Source: Cephalopachus bancanus
Taxonomy: Eukaryota > Chordata > Mammalia > Primates > Tarsiidae
Direction of reading: 5' to 3'
Assembly (NCBI GenBank): GCA_027257055.1
Contig: JAPVLO010000019.1
Coordinates: 17,472,501 to 17,536,500 of the forward strand
Length of the DNA stretch: 64,000 bases
Below the pieces are notes generated by a model. It saw only the letters and a list, made by a program, of their open reading frames with translations, searched no databases and had not been told where the DNA came from. The translations under genes and the position numbers were made by a program. This document shows positions 43,808 through 55,195 of the stretch, in pieces; the first letter of the stretch is position 1; each line of letters opens with the position of its first letter.

Positions 43808-44112
<305 letters not shown>

Positions 44113-44124
44113 ATTATCGTAAAT

Positions 44125-44640
44125 TTTTCAAATGTGGAAATATTTACAAAAATAACCCAAGTACCCGATGCAGAATTGACAATTGTTAAAATGTCATATT
44201 TGTTTCAGAAATAAAACATCTGAGTTGAAGGCCTCATTCTCCATGCCTCCCCCTCAATTCCGACCTCTAATCTCTCTCCCCATGGGGAACATTCTCACGA
44301 ATTTGGCAGAATGTTTTTGGACCATTAAACATATTTTAACACATATGAATACTGTGTGTTTTTTACTTTACATAAATAGTATCATGTTGTGTGTACCTTT
44401 CCGCAACCTCGACTGTTTTATTCAATCTCTTCTTTCACACTTGGGATCCATTCATGTGAACACGTGCAGGGCTACATCTTTCCTTTTGCCTGCTGTGTAG
44501 ACGTATCCCAGCTGGTTTCTTTTACCGCTCCCCACTCAAATGTCTCCATTTTGTTGCTAGAACCCTCTTGTATACGATTGCTTTTCCACCAGTGTGGGAG
44601 TTTTTCTGTGATTTATTTTATTGGGAGCTCAGATGCTGTC
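44125..44640 (-). mobile_element. Ancient L1M 3' region
   Basis: TTTACATAAATAGTATCATG and GGGATCCATTCATGTGAACA are L1M-type, antisense. Confidence 0.65.
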
Positions 44641-44817
44641 TAGTTTTCAAAACCCTCCCTCTCTTAAGTGGAAACACCCCTGGGAAAGGAGCCTCTGAGG
44701 ACCTTAGCAGCCAAACATCAAAGGAAGAGAACTCCAGTGGGACAGAGGTCCCGATCACATTTCATCATATTCCCTGGAGGAGGAGAAGGGAAGTTGCTGT
44801 CATTCATAAGAGATGTC

Positions 44818-45112
44818 GAGCTGGGCTCGGTGGCTCAACCTGTAATCCTGCGCCTTTGGGAGGCTGAGGTGAGTGGATTGCCTGAGCCCATGGGTTCGAG
44901 ATCCGCCTGGGCAGCGAGACCTCATCTGTACAATAAATCAAAAAATCAGCCGGGCGTGGTAGCACGTGCCTGTAATTCCAGCTACTCGGAAGGCTGAGGC
45001 GGAAGGATCGCCGGAGCCCAGCAGGTCGAGGCTGCGGTGGCCGGGAGCGGCCACTGCACTCCAGACTGGGTGACAGAGTGAGACTCCAACTCAAAAAAAA
45101 AAAAAAAAAAAA
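44818..45112 (+). mobile_element. Young lineage-specific Alu
   Basis: Duplication AAGAGATGTC (44808-44817, 45113-45122); intact right-arm hairpin. Confidence 0.97.
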
Positions 45113-45122
45113 AAGAGATGTC

Positions 45123-46120
45123 ACTGGCAGAGCTGATGCCAGAGGGAGGAACCCTGTAATGGGGTGGGGTGAAGGAGCTTTGGCTGAGCAGAGAGGTGGA
45201 CCCACTGCAGGTGACACAGAAACTCTCTGCTGTGCAGTAGCCTGGCCCCCGAAGGTGACACCTGTGGCACAACATTCCATAGCATCAGGACCAGGCAGGA
45301 CCTTGGAGATCCTCTGTCCTGACTCCTTCACTGCACAGAAGACATACTGAGGCTAAGGCGGGGATGGGACACACCCATATTGCATCACAAGTCCCAGCTC
45401 AAATCCTGTATTCTCTCCATTTTGTCAACAGGGCAGGGACAACAAGATGCCATTCCCAGCTGGGGGGAAAAGGTAGAGGAAGCAGCTCCCTGTTTTACCT
45501 AAGCCACATGTGGAAGCAGTGGGGGTGGGGGAGGGTGTCTGCAGGGTATGTGCATGTGTGTGTGGGTCAGGCTGCCTGACTCAAATGAGAGTCCAGCTGG
45601 TGGGGCTCACGGTGCTCCAATCAGAGAGGTGTGCCCTGAGGTTCAAGTGCCCAGATGAATGATGTCTGCTGGTCCCCGCCTATGAGCCGGCAACTGTGCC
45701 GGCCACAAGGAACAGCAGGCAGAAAGTGACATGAATGTCCCAGAGCAGGAGTGAGGCAGAACCAGAACTGGGACCCAGGGCCTCCAATTTCCCGCCTAGG
45801 GCATCTCTGCTACCCAGCTCGCCACACAGGAGGACAGGCCTGTACCCTTGGGCTCTCAGCACCAAGACAGATAAGTGGATAGAAAAGTAAGAGGAAAGGA
45901 CACAAGGACAACGCCAGAAACAAGGGGACTCAGCAGCATCTTCCACTAGCGTGTCTGAGAACTGGGGCAGATGAGGAGTGAGAATTTTGGATAAACCACT
46001 CACATGCTGGGGGCAGGGAGATGGGGGAGAGGGGATGGAGACTCTTTCCTGAACTACCTGCTCTTTTAACTTCAAGATAAGTGAGGACCTAGTTCTAGCA
46101 TCTTTCCACATTGCTGTGTC
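45123..46120. other. Unique DNA
   Basis: No repeat or coding signal recognised. Confidence 0.5.
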
Positions 46121-46124
46121 ATTT

Positions 46125-46300
46125 CACAAGCACTTGGGTTTCAATGCAACCGATATGTCCTGTCCATCTCACTGTGGTCAAGTACTTTCCTATATGAGAT
46201 TTTATGTAATCCCAACAATGGCTATGAGTTGGTATCAACTGTGCTTATCTGACATGGAAAGAAATCGAGATGGTGAAAGGTTGAATCGTATGCCAGATGA
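46125..46300 (-). mobile_element. MIR relic
   Basis: GAGATTTTATGTAATCCCAAC then GGAAAGAAATCGAGATGG. 46301-46795 is unique. Confidence 0.55.
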
Positions 46301-46794
46301 CAAAACAGATCTGGCACACACTTTACCTGCATGATTGCATTAGGACCTCGACAAATATCTCAGATTGATAGCCCCAGACCCACCTCTCCACCTCCAGGAG
46401 ACATGAGAGCAGTCCCTAGGTGTCTGCCGGCTGGGGCTGGGAGGCCTTGGCTGCACCAGACTGGTGGGTGGGCCCCCAGCCAGCTCCCAAGCAGAGGTCT
46501 CCCTGGGGCTGAATGGCGCACGTGCCCAGGACTAACTGACTACCTTTTAAGATGAGTCTCCCTCTTTACACCCCGTATGCACGGACACACGTTGCCAGAT
46601 TCAGCTTTCCTTATCTGGAATTCCTCCCAGTGTTTGTATTCCTTGTCCTTGACCCCTCCTCCCATTTTCCCTCTCTAGATGAATAGGGGGAAGGGGTGGG
46701 GGCCAGGGCAGGGGCAGGGGTGAGCCTTTGAGCTAGTTAATCATCTCAGCCCAGTCTGCAAACCTCCCTGTGCTCGGTTTGTGGGCGCCTGGAG

Positions 46795-46850
46795 GGCTTC
46801 ATGTGCAAAGCTCAATACATATTTTCTGAGTGAATGCATGAATGAAAAAG
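46795..46850 (+). mobile_element. L2 3' tip
   Basis: GCTCAATACATATTTTCTG then TGAATGCATGAATGAA. Confidence 0.7.
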
Positions 46851-46969
46851 GCGAGGATGGAGGAGGAAGGGGGTGGGGGAGTGTGGGCTGGAAGAGGGAG
46901 AAAGGCTGAGGATGCTGAGGTGCTGAGGGGAGCGGGCTGCAGGTGGGTTGGGAGCAGGGGCCCACGCAG

Positions 46970-47345
46970 CTCTCAATTAAGAGCACTTGGATTCCGTGGA
47001 AAGGCAGAGAGTGAAAGGGAAATCACTGGTAGGCTGAGTCATTCCATCGGGTGAACAATCGGAAGCAATTCTGCTTCCCACTGCTCGAGAGGAATCAAAA
47101 GCCACTGTGCCCAGCAGCCTTTTGTGCACAGGTCGTCAGTGCTCAGCTGCCAGGAGCCTTCCTCCAACCCGGTGGGCAGCTTGTGTTTTAGCAGCACTGA
47201 TTGACACTTCTCCCCAGGAATGAAATTACCCACCACTCCCAACCTGCCCTTCCCCCGTCCAAAAATAAAGCTACAGTTACATGCAAAGCTCATGCAAATT
47301 TCACCCTGCTGCTGTTTGTGCCAGGCTGCTCCCACGTGAGAGGGC
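46970..47345. promoter_or_regulatory. Candidate conserved enhancer
   Basis: Repeat-free. Contains CTCAATTAAG (homeodomain type, 46973), CCAAAAATAAA (MEF2/CArG-like, 47259) and a perfect octamer ATGCAAAT (47292) next to ATGCAAAG. The call is from motif density only. Confidence 0.3.
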
Positions 47346-48185
47346 AGAAGGCAGGCTCATCGACATTCATGGCTTGGGCCCCACTGGCACCCGGGTCCAA
47401 GTAATCTGGGCAGCACTGGATGAAGGGAGCGTTTTTTAAGGACCTGGGACTCAGATCTTAAAAGAGGGAGTGGGTGACATCCCAGAGAAGGGCTGGACAT
47501 CTGGCTAGACTCCCTCCCATCTCACCTAGACTGACAGATCTAGATAGAGGCTCTGGCCAGGGGACAGATGGCCCCCCGGCTTGCCAAAGCCTGGCCACCA
47601 CCCCAGAGTGCAGACGGAGAGGGTACTTCGTAGAAGGCGAATTTGGAGATCCCAGGTCTGAGTCTGAGTGATGGACGTCAGAACCAGCGGAGCCTTGGAC
47701 AGGAACTGAAACATAGGTTTTACCTATTTACCAACTCAGTGGCTGCCTAAAGGATTCTGAGGCCAAGATCAGGAGGGAAGAATCTGTGAAAAATGAGCAA
47801 TGCCAGACACGGGGTATAGGGATGCGTGAGCTCCCTGGTTCTGGGACCAAAGTGAGTACCCGGCTGATAGTCTTTGGCAAAGAGGACAGTCCAAACTGGA
47901 TGGGAGTTTGCTCAGATTCCCTCAGGATCTCTGACTCTGTGAAATGTCTTGGCGGTACTCCCTCTCCAGAATTCGGACCTCCCTTCACCAACCCTAGCTC
48001 CACACCGTGGTCCTCCTCACTGTTTAGACCAGGTTCCTCCATTGGTGGGAAATGCAACAGGTGAGCTAACTTTCCACATCATCCTGGAAGCCAGGAAGAG
48101 GGAAAGGGAGGAGGACCTTGAGGGCGCTTGGGCCCCTTTGGTGGCATCACAGAGGGAATCACCTCCTTACTCCACCTATGCCAAG
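47346..48185. other. Unique DNA
   Basis: Nothing recognised. Confidence 0.5.
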
Positions 48186-48188
48186 GCT

Positions 48189-48477
48189 CTTTTTTTTTTT
48201 TTTTTTGAGTTGGAGTCTCACTCGGTCGCCCAGACTGGAGTGCAGTGGCCGCTCCCGGCCACCGCAGCCTCGCCTGCTGGGCTCCGGCGATCCTTCCGCC
48301 TCAGCCTTCCGAGTAGCCGGAACCACAGGCGCGCGCTACCACGCCCGGCTGATTTTTTGATTTATTGTAGAGATGAGGTCTTGCTGCCCAGGCGGGTCTC
48401 GAACCCGCGGGCTCAGGCAATCCACTCACCTCAGCCTCCCAAAGGCACGGGATTGCAGGCTGAGCCACCGAGCCCGG
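48189..48477 (-). mobile_element. Young lineage-specific Alu
   Basis: Among the least diverged copies; carries both the T-arm-like B box and the right-arm hairpin (reverse complement). Confidence 0.97.
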
Positions 48478-48523
48478 CTTTTTTTTTTTTTTTTTTGAGT
48501 TGAGTCTCACTCCGTCCCCCAGC
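48478..48523 (-). mobile_element. 45-bp Alu tail fragment
   Basis: Second poly(T) plus GAGTTGAGTCTCACTCCGTC: extreme 5'-truncated Alu directly adjoining the full one. Confidence 0.9.
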
Positions 48524-49646
48524 AGGAGGTGGAAGGAAAAGACCTGGTAGATATCAGAACCACGAAAGGGACTAGAATCAAAGAAACCCTGGCAGAGGAC
48601 ACTGCTCAGGTTCCTGACTCTGGGTCCTGGATGCGACCTAGAGCGGCGCAGAGAGTTGATCGTGGTCCCTTAGGGAGGATGGCTTTGGTACTGGGTGCTG
48701 TTTGTGTGCGCCTGCATGTGTATTTGTGTGCTCAACAGCACGAGCCTGTCTGCTGGGAGTTTGTGTGCACAAGCCAATAAGCCGGTGACTGTTCCTGACA
48801 AGTCTGTACCCATCCTGAGTTAAACCTCTCCTAGTCCCCTTTGATGGGACTGACTGAGGAATTTTGACTTCTGGGTCACCTCTGCCCTGATTTCTCAATC
48901 CTGTGCTTCTTCCCCCGGGGCTCACCCCACTGGGGAACCAGAGCCTCTCATTCAGTACAGGAGGCTCTGAGCCCCAGTTGGGTATCCAGCAACCCCTCTG
49001 CCCTCCGGAGCCCACCAACCCTGCTGCCCTGACAGTGACACCGTTAGCCTCTTCTCAGAAGCCCAGGGCCCCAGCAGGGTTGGCCCCCAGCTGCCAACTA
49101 AGCCCCTGAGTCGTGTCCCCTCTGCCTCTGTGAGTCTTCCTTGTGAGGGTCATCCGTCGGCAGGGCCAGGGACACATAAAGAGGCTCTGAAGAGCTGCAT
49201 GGAGACGCCAAGGTGTGGGGGTCATGCCAGCTCCACTCCCAGGCCTCCATGCACTTTCAGCCCCAGCAATGCTTGTGATTCCCTAACATGCCATCCTGGC
49301 TTCTCGGTGCTTTCCCACTCACTCTTCCTTCTGCCAGCAACGTGCTTTGACTGTGGCTGCTTTGCAGGCGCAGCACAAGGCGGAAAGGCACCTCTCCCTC
49401 CCCCTTGCCATCCTCGACTGTGTCTGAAGAATGCAATGCCAGTCCTGTGCCCTATTAGGAGATCACACCCGAGATGACTAATACTGTGGTCTAGGGAGGA
49501 GGAGGGCTGGGCACACAGTAGCTGCTGGACAGCTCGGAGCAGAAGATGCGATTTGGGCAAGAGGAAGGGACTTCCAGCTGGATTTCTTCCTCCCTTCCTC
49601 CCTCGACCACTCCCTCTCCATTCTCATTCCCCCCTCTTCTTTTTTC
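48524..49646. other. Unique DNA
   Basis: Nothing recognised; short TG-rich patch near 48700-48735. Confidence 0.5.
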
Positions 49647-49647
49647 T

Positions 49648-49953
<306 letters not shown>

Positions 49954-50029
49954 TAAGGAGCTCTCAGCAGCATCTCTTGTGCCTGTGTCCCCTTCAGCAC
50001 GGTACTGAACTGGTGTAGCATATTGGGTC

Positions 50030-50170
50030 AGCCAATGACCCAGTGCTTCTGTGAACAATAACGGTGTCTACGTCATTGAATATGCATGAGATTAAGTGAA
50101 CAATGCACGCAACACGCTACCACTCAGTGCCCAGCACATAGTGAGCCCCCAGTCGCCGTCAGCTGTCATC
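50030..50170 (+). mobile_element. MIR 3' half
   Basis: GAGATTAAGTGAACAATGCA then CAGTGCCCAGCACATAGTGA. Confidence 0.7.
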
Positions 50171-50267
50171 ACTCGGCATTTGTCTCTCATGGGTGAGCTC
50201 AGATGCTGCCCTCTGTGGGGCTGCTGCCCAGAAGGATTCAAGGCATATCAATCTCCTGGTCCTCTTT

Positions 50268-50405
50268 GGCAACAGTTCTCAGAGTGTGGCCCTGAGACCA
50301 GCACCAGGGACCTCATCCTTGAGACACTGCCGGGGCCAAGCCATCTGAGTTTTAACAGGCTCTCCAAAGGTTTCTTCTGCAGGCTAACATTTGAAGACCT
50401 CTGCC
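50268..50405 (+). mobile_element. MER5A-like hAT element
   Basis: CAGTTCTCAGAGTGTGGCCC, then TTTTAACAGGCTCTCCAAAGG. Confidence 0.75.
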
Positions 50406-50682
50406 CTGGGATTTCCTTTGTATCAATCCCTGTGCAGATCCTAGCCCGAACTGGGTCTCTACTACAACCCCCATGAGGGTCAGGGCCTTGTCTTCTATTC
50501 TGAGAAAACACCGGGGAATTCCCTGTGAATTTGAGTTGAATGTGCATTTTCATTCGAGTTTATCTGAATAATTCCCAACCACTCCTCCCTATCCCCAATC
50601 ACCTCAGCCTTCCCGTCTACCTAGGCCCTGGGTAGACAGTCTCAGGAAAATCTCACCTGCCCTCAGGAAGAGAAGAAAACGT

Positions 50683-50790
50683 AAGTCCTTCCTCCCTCCC
50701 TTCCTTCCTTCTTTCCCTCCCTCTTTACTCTCTTCCTGTCTCCCTCTGTTTCTCTACTTCCTTCTGTCCTTCCTTCCTTCCTTCCTTGTT
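50683..50790 (+). repeat. Pyrimidine-rich (CTTCC)n tract
   Basis: Imperfect CTTC/CCTT repeats. Confidence 0.92.
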
Positions 50791-51129
50791 CCCAGGTAGT
50801 GACTTCAGGCTCCTGAAACTGGACGTAAGTATGGAACAGGGGTAGAGGGACCTTCTAGAGTGTCAGGAAGTGCCAATATGTCACAGTTTGGATGGGAATA
50901 CAGGATAGCGTCCCTGCCCAGTCACTGTTGCAAAGACTCCAATATCCCTCCAGGCGCATCTCAGGCTGAGTTTTCTCAAAATGCAAAATTAGGGCAAGGA
51001 GGTGTGGCCCTAATCCTCTTGCACACAGACTCCTCCAAGGACACTCCTGAGCAGCCTGTATATTGTCACCCATGAGATTATAACCAGGTGGAAGACGGCA
51101 GAAATTCTGAGAAATATCCGCCCTCCCCT

Positions 51130-51215
51130 TTTAAAAATCGAAACGGGGTCTTGCTATGTTGCCCAGGTTGAAGTGCAGTGGCTACTCATAGACGTGATCC
51201 CACCACTGATCAGCA
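51130..51215 (-). mobile_element. Old Alu fragment
   Basis: GGGGTCTTGCTATGTTGCCC then GAAGTGCAGTGGC. Confidence 0.7.
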
Positions 51216-51591
51216 TGGGCAGGCTGACCTGCTCCATTTCCAACCTGGGCTGGCTGACCCCTCCTTAGGCAATTGGTGGTCCCTGATTCCTGGAAGGTTA
51301 CTGTATTGATGCTGAACTTAGGGCAGACACTTGATTGGTATAGCCAAGAACTCTCTTGCATACCTATGGCACTCTCTCCCCGGGACACAGGCCCTGGGGT
51401 CAATATGACTGGAAGATGAGGATGACAGTGGCCAAGGAGACATCAGTACAGCATAAACATAGTACTTAGCTAACCTGCCAGCCAAATTAGCTAGCCTGGT
51501 GCCCTCTAGGTGCAGCCAAAGAGACTGATTTGCAAATATAAGGTTTCCCAGGAATGTAGAAGCTGTGTATATAGCATGGGCTACTAGTGGG

Positions 51592-51643
51592 GTGACCACA
51601 TAATTTGGATACGTCCTAGACATAAACTAGGACGTATGATCAC
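51592..51643. repeat. Near-perfect inverted repeat, possible MITE
   Basis: Perfect 11-bp arms ATACGTCCTAG (51609-51619) and CTAGGACGTAT (51627-51637) with loop ACATAAA, inside an outer GGTGACCA / TGATCACC pair. Confidence 0.8.
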
Positions 51644-51650
51644 CTTAACA

Positions 51651-51755
51651 CATATGTCAGCCATGTTTCTTCCTGTGTGGGCCAATGTTATCATATGTCA
51701 GCCATGTTTCTTCCTGACATATGTTATCATATGTCAGCCATGTTTCTTCCTGTGT
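51651..51755 (+). repeat. Three-copy tandem repeat, 37-41 bp period
   Basis: CATATGTCAGCCATGTTTCT begins at 51651, 51692 and 51729, with identical 25-bp cores and varying spacers. Confidence 0.95.
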
Positions 51756-51949
51756 GGGCCAGGCCGGGGTGAGGATGTCAGAAGGAAGGTTTGTGTCATC
51801 TGGTCTCTGTACCCACCCCTCAAACCTCTTAACGTTCTGTGGACTACAAAAAACCAGGGAGCAACTGGGAAGCAGTGAGCCCCAGCTAAAGGCGCCTCTT
51901 GCCGGGTGTGCTCAGTGATGCTTACGGGGCTGTAAATCTCATCATTCGA

Positions 51950-52095
51950 GTGTCTTCATACGGGTCCTTAGCTCATCTGACTTCACAGTGACCTCGGGCA
52001 GGTATTATAAGCACCATTTGAGACACAGAGTCCCAGAGATCACAGCTAAAAGAGCTGATTCCCGAACCCAGGACTTTTGACTCACAGCCAGACCT
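51950..52095 (-). mobile_element. MIR relic
   Basis: AGACACAGAGTCCCAGAGAT and CCCGAACCCAGGACTTTTGA, antisense. Confidence 0.75.
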
Positions 52096-52257
52096 CATCC
52101 TTCTTGTCATACAGCTTTAGCCACGGGGCAAGCAAGATGACAGCAGAGGCTGTGACAGGGCAGGCACAGTTGAGTGGTACGTGTCTCAGTAGTAGCTTTG
52201 ATGGATAGAGAGACCTACCACTGGAGGGTTGAGCTGCTGGGAGCACCTGCACATTTT

Positions 52258-52350
52258 TTCAATATTCATAAGTATTTATTGAGCATCTACTGTGTGAAGT
52301 CTCTATTAGGGCTCCATACATACAGCAGTGAGCAGAACAGAGTCTGCTGT
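52258..52350 (-). mobile_element. L2 3' end
   Basis: AGTATTTATTGAGCATCTAC and ACATACAGCAGTGAGCAGAA, antisense. Confidence 0.8.
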
Positions 52351-52379
52351 TATAGACAGGTCAGAAAATTATAGTTTTA

Positions 52380-52640
52380 ACTTGGCATTCAAGGCCCTAA
52401 TACACTCTAAGCCCCACCTTTCTTCCCCCCTCACTTCCCACTATTTCAAGATACATTGACTAAGCCACTTCCCAACTGACCCACGATAGTCACTGACACC
52501 GAGGGTTGCATCTACCTCCAGAATGATCTTGCCGGTGTCCCTGATGCCCCTCTAGGGCCCATCTTGCCCTTTTCCTTTCCCTGTGACTTTGTTCATCCTG
52601 AATTCTCCCATCTGAGGCAGGCCCTCCCCCTCCCCAGATC
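52380..52640 (+). mobile_element. L2 fragment
   Basis: TTGGCATTCAAGGCCCTAAT is L2; probably continues at 52900-53100 past an Alu monomer. Confidence 0.6.
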
Positions 52641-52724
52641 CAGCCCCCACACGGTTTTCCTTGCTCGGTAGACTTTATATTGTGAGGCACGCTTTTGTCA
52701 ACTCAATAAGAAACTTCTTTCCAT

Positions 52725-52853
52725 TTTTATTTTCGTGGAGACGAGGCCTTGCTATGCTGCCAAGGTTGGTCTCGAACTCTTGGGCTCAAGTGATCCTCTC
52801 TACTCAGCCTTCCAAAATACTGAGATTACGGGCCGAAGTCACCACACCTGGCC
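52725..52853 (-). mobile_element. Old left Alu monomer
   Basis: Antisense; GGTTGGTCTCGAACTCTTGG to CCACACCTGGCC. Confidence 0.85.
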
Positions 52854-53506
52854 AGGAAATTTCTTTTGACCCAGGTTCTGATGGGCACACCAGAGTCCTG
52901 ATCTCTTAGCTGGCCTGGGCTTTATCTGCTCCTGGTTTTGCATTTCACAAGCCCCATCTTTCAAGCCTTTGCCCCTCTCCATACTCTGGAGCCCCCTCTG
53001 TTGCCTCACTCCCTGCAGGCAACTTCATAGAATCATTGGGAGGAAACGCCCTCAATCCCCTGAACGCATGAACCTGCAGTGGAAGTGACTGCTGTCCCCT
53101 CTGCGCCTGTCACCGAGAGATAGAAGTCTGTCCTCACATCAGACTCATCTTGCCTGCCATGGCATGATTTCCAGCAACACAGACCTTCTCAGGGTCTTGC
53201 TCCAAGAACTATATTCTTTTCCTCCTATTTCTTCCAATTCTGGTTTTCTATTATGCTCTCCCACGAGCATTTAAACATGCACAAATTTCTCAATTCAAAA
53301 ATGACACATGAATTCCTGAATTCTTCCCCTCTTGGAACCATCGTCTTTCTGATCACAGCCAAGCCTGGTGAGAAAAAAAAGGCCATACTCACTTTGCCAC
53401 TTGCTTATTTTCCACTCGCTCTTCAGTTCACAGAGGCTTGGCTTCCACCCCCACCAATCCGTTAGAGTTGCTCTTCAGGCTAGTTGCTAAATCTTTTCTT
53501 CCTCTT

Positions 53507-53938
53507 TTTTATTTTTAGAGAAAGGGTCTTGCTGTGTTGCCCAGGTTGGAGTGCAGTGGCACGATCTTGGCTCACTGCAGCCTTGAACTCCTAACAACCT
53601 CCTGAGTAGCTGCAGTTACAGGGGCATACAGCCACACCTGGTTAATTGTTTTTTTTCAACAGTGTCTCACTATGTTGCCCTGGCTGGAATGCAGTGGTGT
53701 AATCATAGCTCACTGCAATCTTGAATTCCTGGACTCATGTGGTTCTCCTACCCCAGCCTCCTGAGTAGCCAGGACTATGGGCATGTTCTGCCATGCCCAG
53801 CTAATTAAAAAAAATTTTTTTTGTACTTATGAGACCTCATGATATTGTCTAGGCTGGTCTCCAACTCCGGGCTCAAGCAATCCTCCCACCTCAGCCTCCC
53901 AAAGTGCTGGGGTTACAGGTGTGACCTACCACACCCAA
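53507..53938 (-). mobile_element. Alu trimer-like composite
   Basis: Antisense: one right arm (about 53507-53650) directly followed by another right arm and a left arm (53651-53938); two separate T-rich junctions. Confidence 0.8.
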
Positions 53939-53944
53939 TCAAAC

Positions 53945-54235
53945 CTTTTCTTTTCTTTTTATTTATTTTATTTTCAATTTTAAAGATGTGGGGTACAATT
54001 CGGGGTTAGGCATACAAATGTTCATTATGCAGGTACCCTTGTTGATGAGGTGTGCCCTCTCTTCCCCAGGCAGATTCCCACGACTGCCAATCCTTTTCAC
54101 ATACTGTTACGATAATTGTTCTAGGTCCGCTTATAAGTAAGAACACGTGATACTCGGTTCTTTGTTTCTGTGAAAGATCACTCAGTATTATAGACTCTGT
54201 AATAGTCCTTTCAATAGTCATCAAACTTGTCCTCT
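53945..54235 (-). mobile_element. L1 3' end with ORF2 C-terminal remnant
   Basis: T-rich start, then minus-strand codons reading IILSDLSQKQRTEYHVFLLI, matching the known L1 ORF2 C-terminal pattern. Short 3'UTR (about 150 bp). Heavily truncated. Confidence 0.75.
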
Positions 54236-55195
54236 CAGCTATTCTACCTTTTCCCACTCTATCATTTTTGGAACCACTTCCTTGGCTTACTGTGATCACT
54301 TGTTTTTCCTCTTACCCCCCATGTTCTCTCCTTCTCTGTCCCCTTTACTGCTTTCACTTCCTCACTGTTGATGCTCTCCAGAGTTCTGTCTTAGACCCCA
54401 CTCTGTCAAAGCCCTCCTTCTCCTGCGGCATCCACACAGGGATGCTTTCAGATCTGTGTCTGCAGTCCAAACCTCTCCTGAGCTCCTGCCCTGAACATCC
54501 AAGTGCTCTTTCCTGGGAGGGGCCACGTCTCACCTGCAGCGTGTCCCCAGCGGAATTCTCCATTTTCTCTTCCTGGCTCTTACCTATCTGCCACCCCATG
54601 CCCCTTCTTTGGGTTCTCAGTCTCAGCAAATAGCATCCAAGCCTGGAAACCTTGACCTGATCCCAAGAAACTTGACCAAACCAGGAACCCTCGACTCCTT
54701 CTCTCTCTGTCCCCAACATCCTACCCATCACCACATCTTGTCTCATTACTGATTTTCTCCAAAACCAGCATTTCCTTGCAGCTTCACTGTCATTGTCTTA
54801 GTCTAAGCTGCTATCCTATTTCCCTTGGGATATTCATGGGTTCCCAGTTCTCCCCAGAATACTCTGTGGCCCCAAACATAAAACCCAAATGTCCTACCAA
54901 GGCAGAGAAGGCCTTCAGGACTCAAACTTTGTTTATCTTTGTATCTCCATGTCATCCAGTACTACTTCTCTCCTCTGCCACCCTACCCTCTATCTGTCCT
55001 ACTGGTTGGGAGCTCTGTAAATCCTTATTTTCTCCCTCAGACCTTGACCCAGATTTCCCACGCTGCTCCCTATACCCAAAGCCCTCCCGTGTGTGGCAGA
55101 CTGAGGCTGTGTTTCATCCAACACCGTACTCCCAGCTTCTGACAGAGTATGACCCACCGCTCAGTGCATGTTTGTTGAATGACTACTTGAACATG
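54236..55195 (+). mobile_element. Long L2 3' segment
   Basis: TGCTCTCCAGAGTTCTGTCT, AACCTCTCCTGAGCTCCTGC, CCCTCGACTCCTTCTCTC and a TTTGTTGAATGACT end follow L2 order over almost 1 kb. Its 5' edge meets the L1. Confidence 0.8.

Noticed and set aside
47949..48503. 184-codon open frame
   Set aside because: Mostly antisense Alu; the same peptide pattern ([17 protein letters not shown]) recurs in every antisense Alu of the window.
51651..51755. CRISPR-like spaced repeats
   Set aside because: Only three copies with nearly identical spacers in a primate nuclear genome; a simple tandem duplication.
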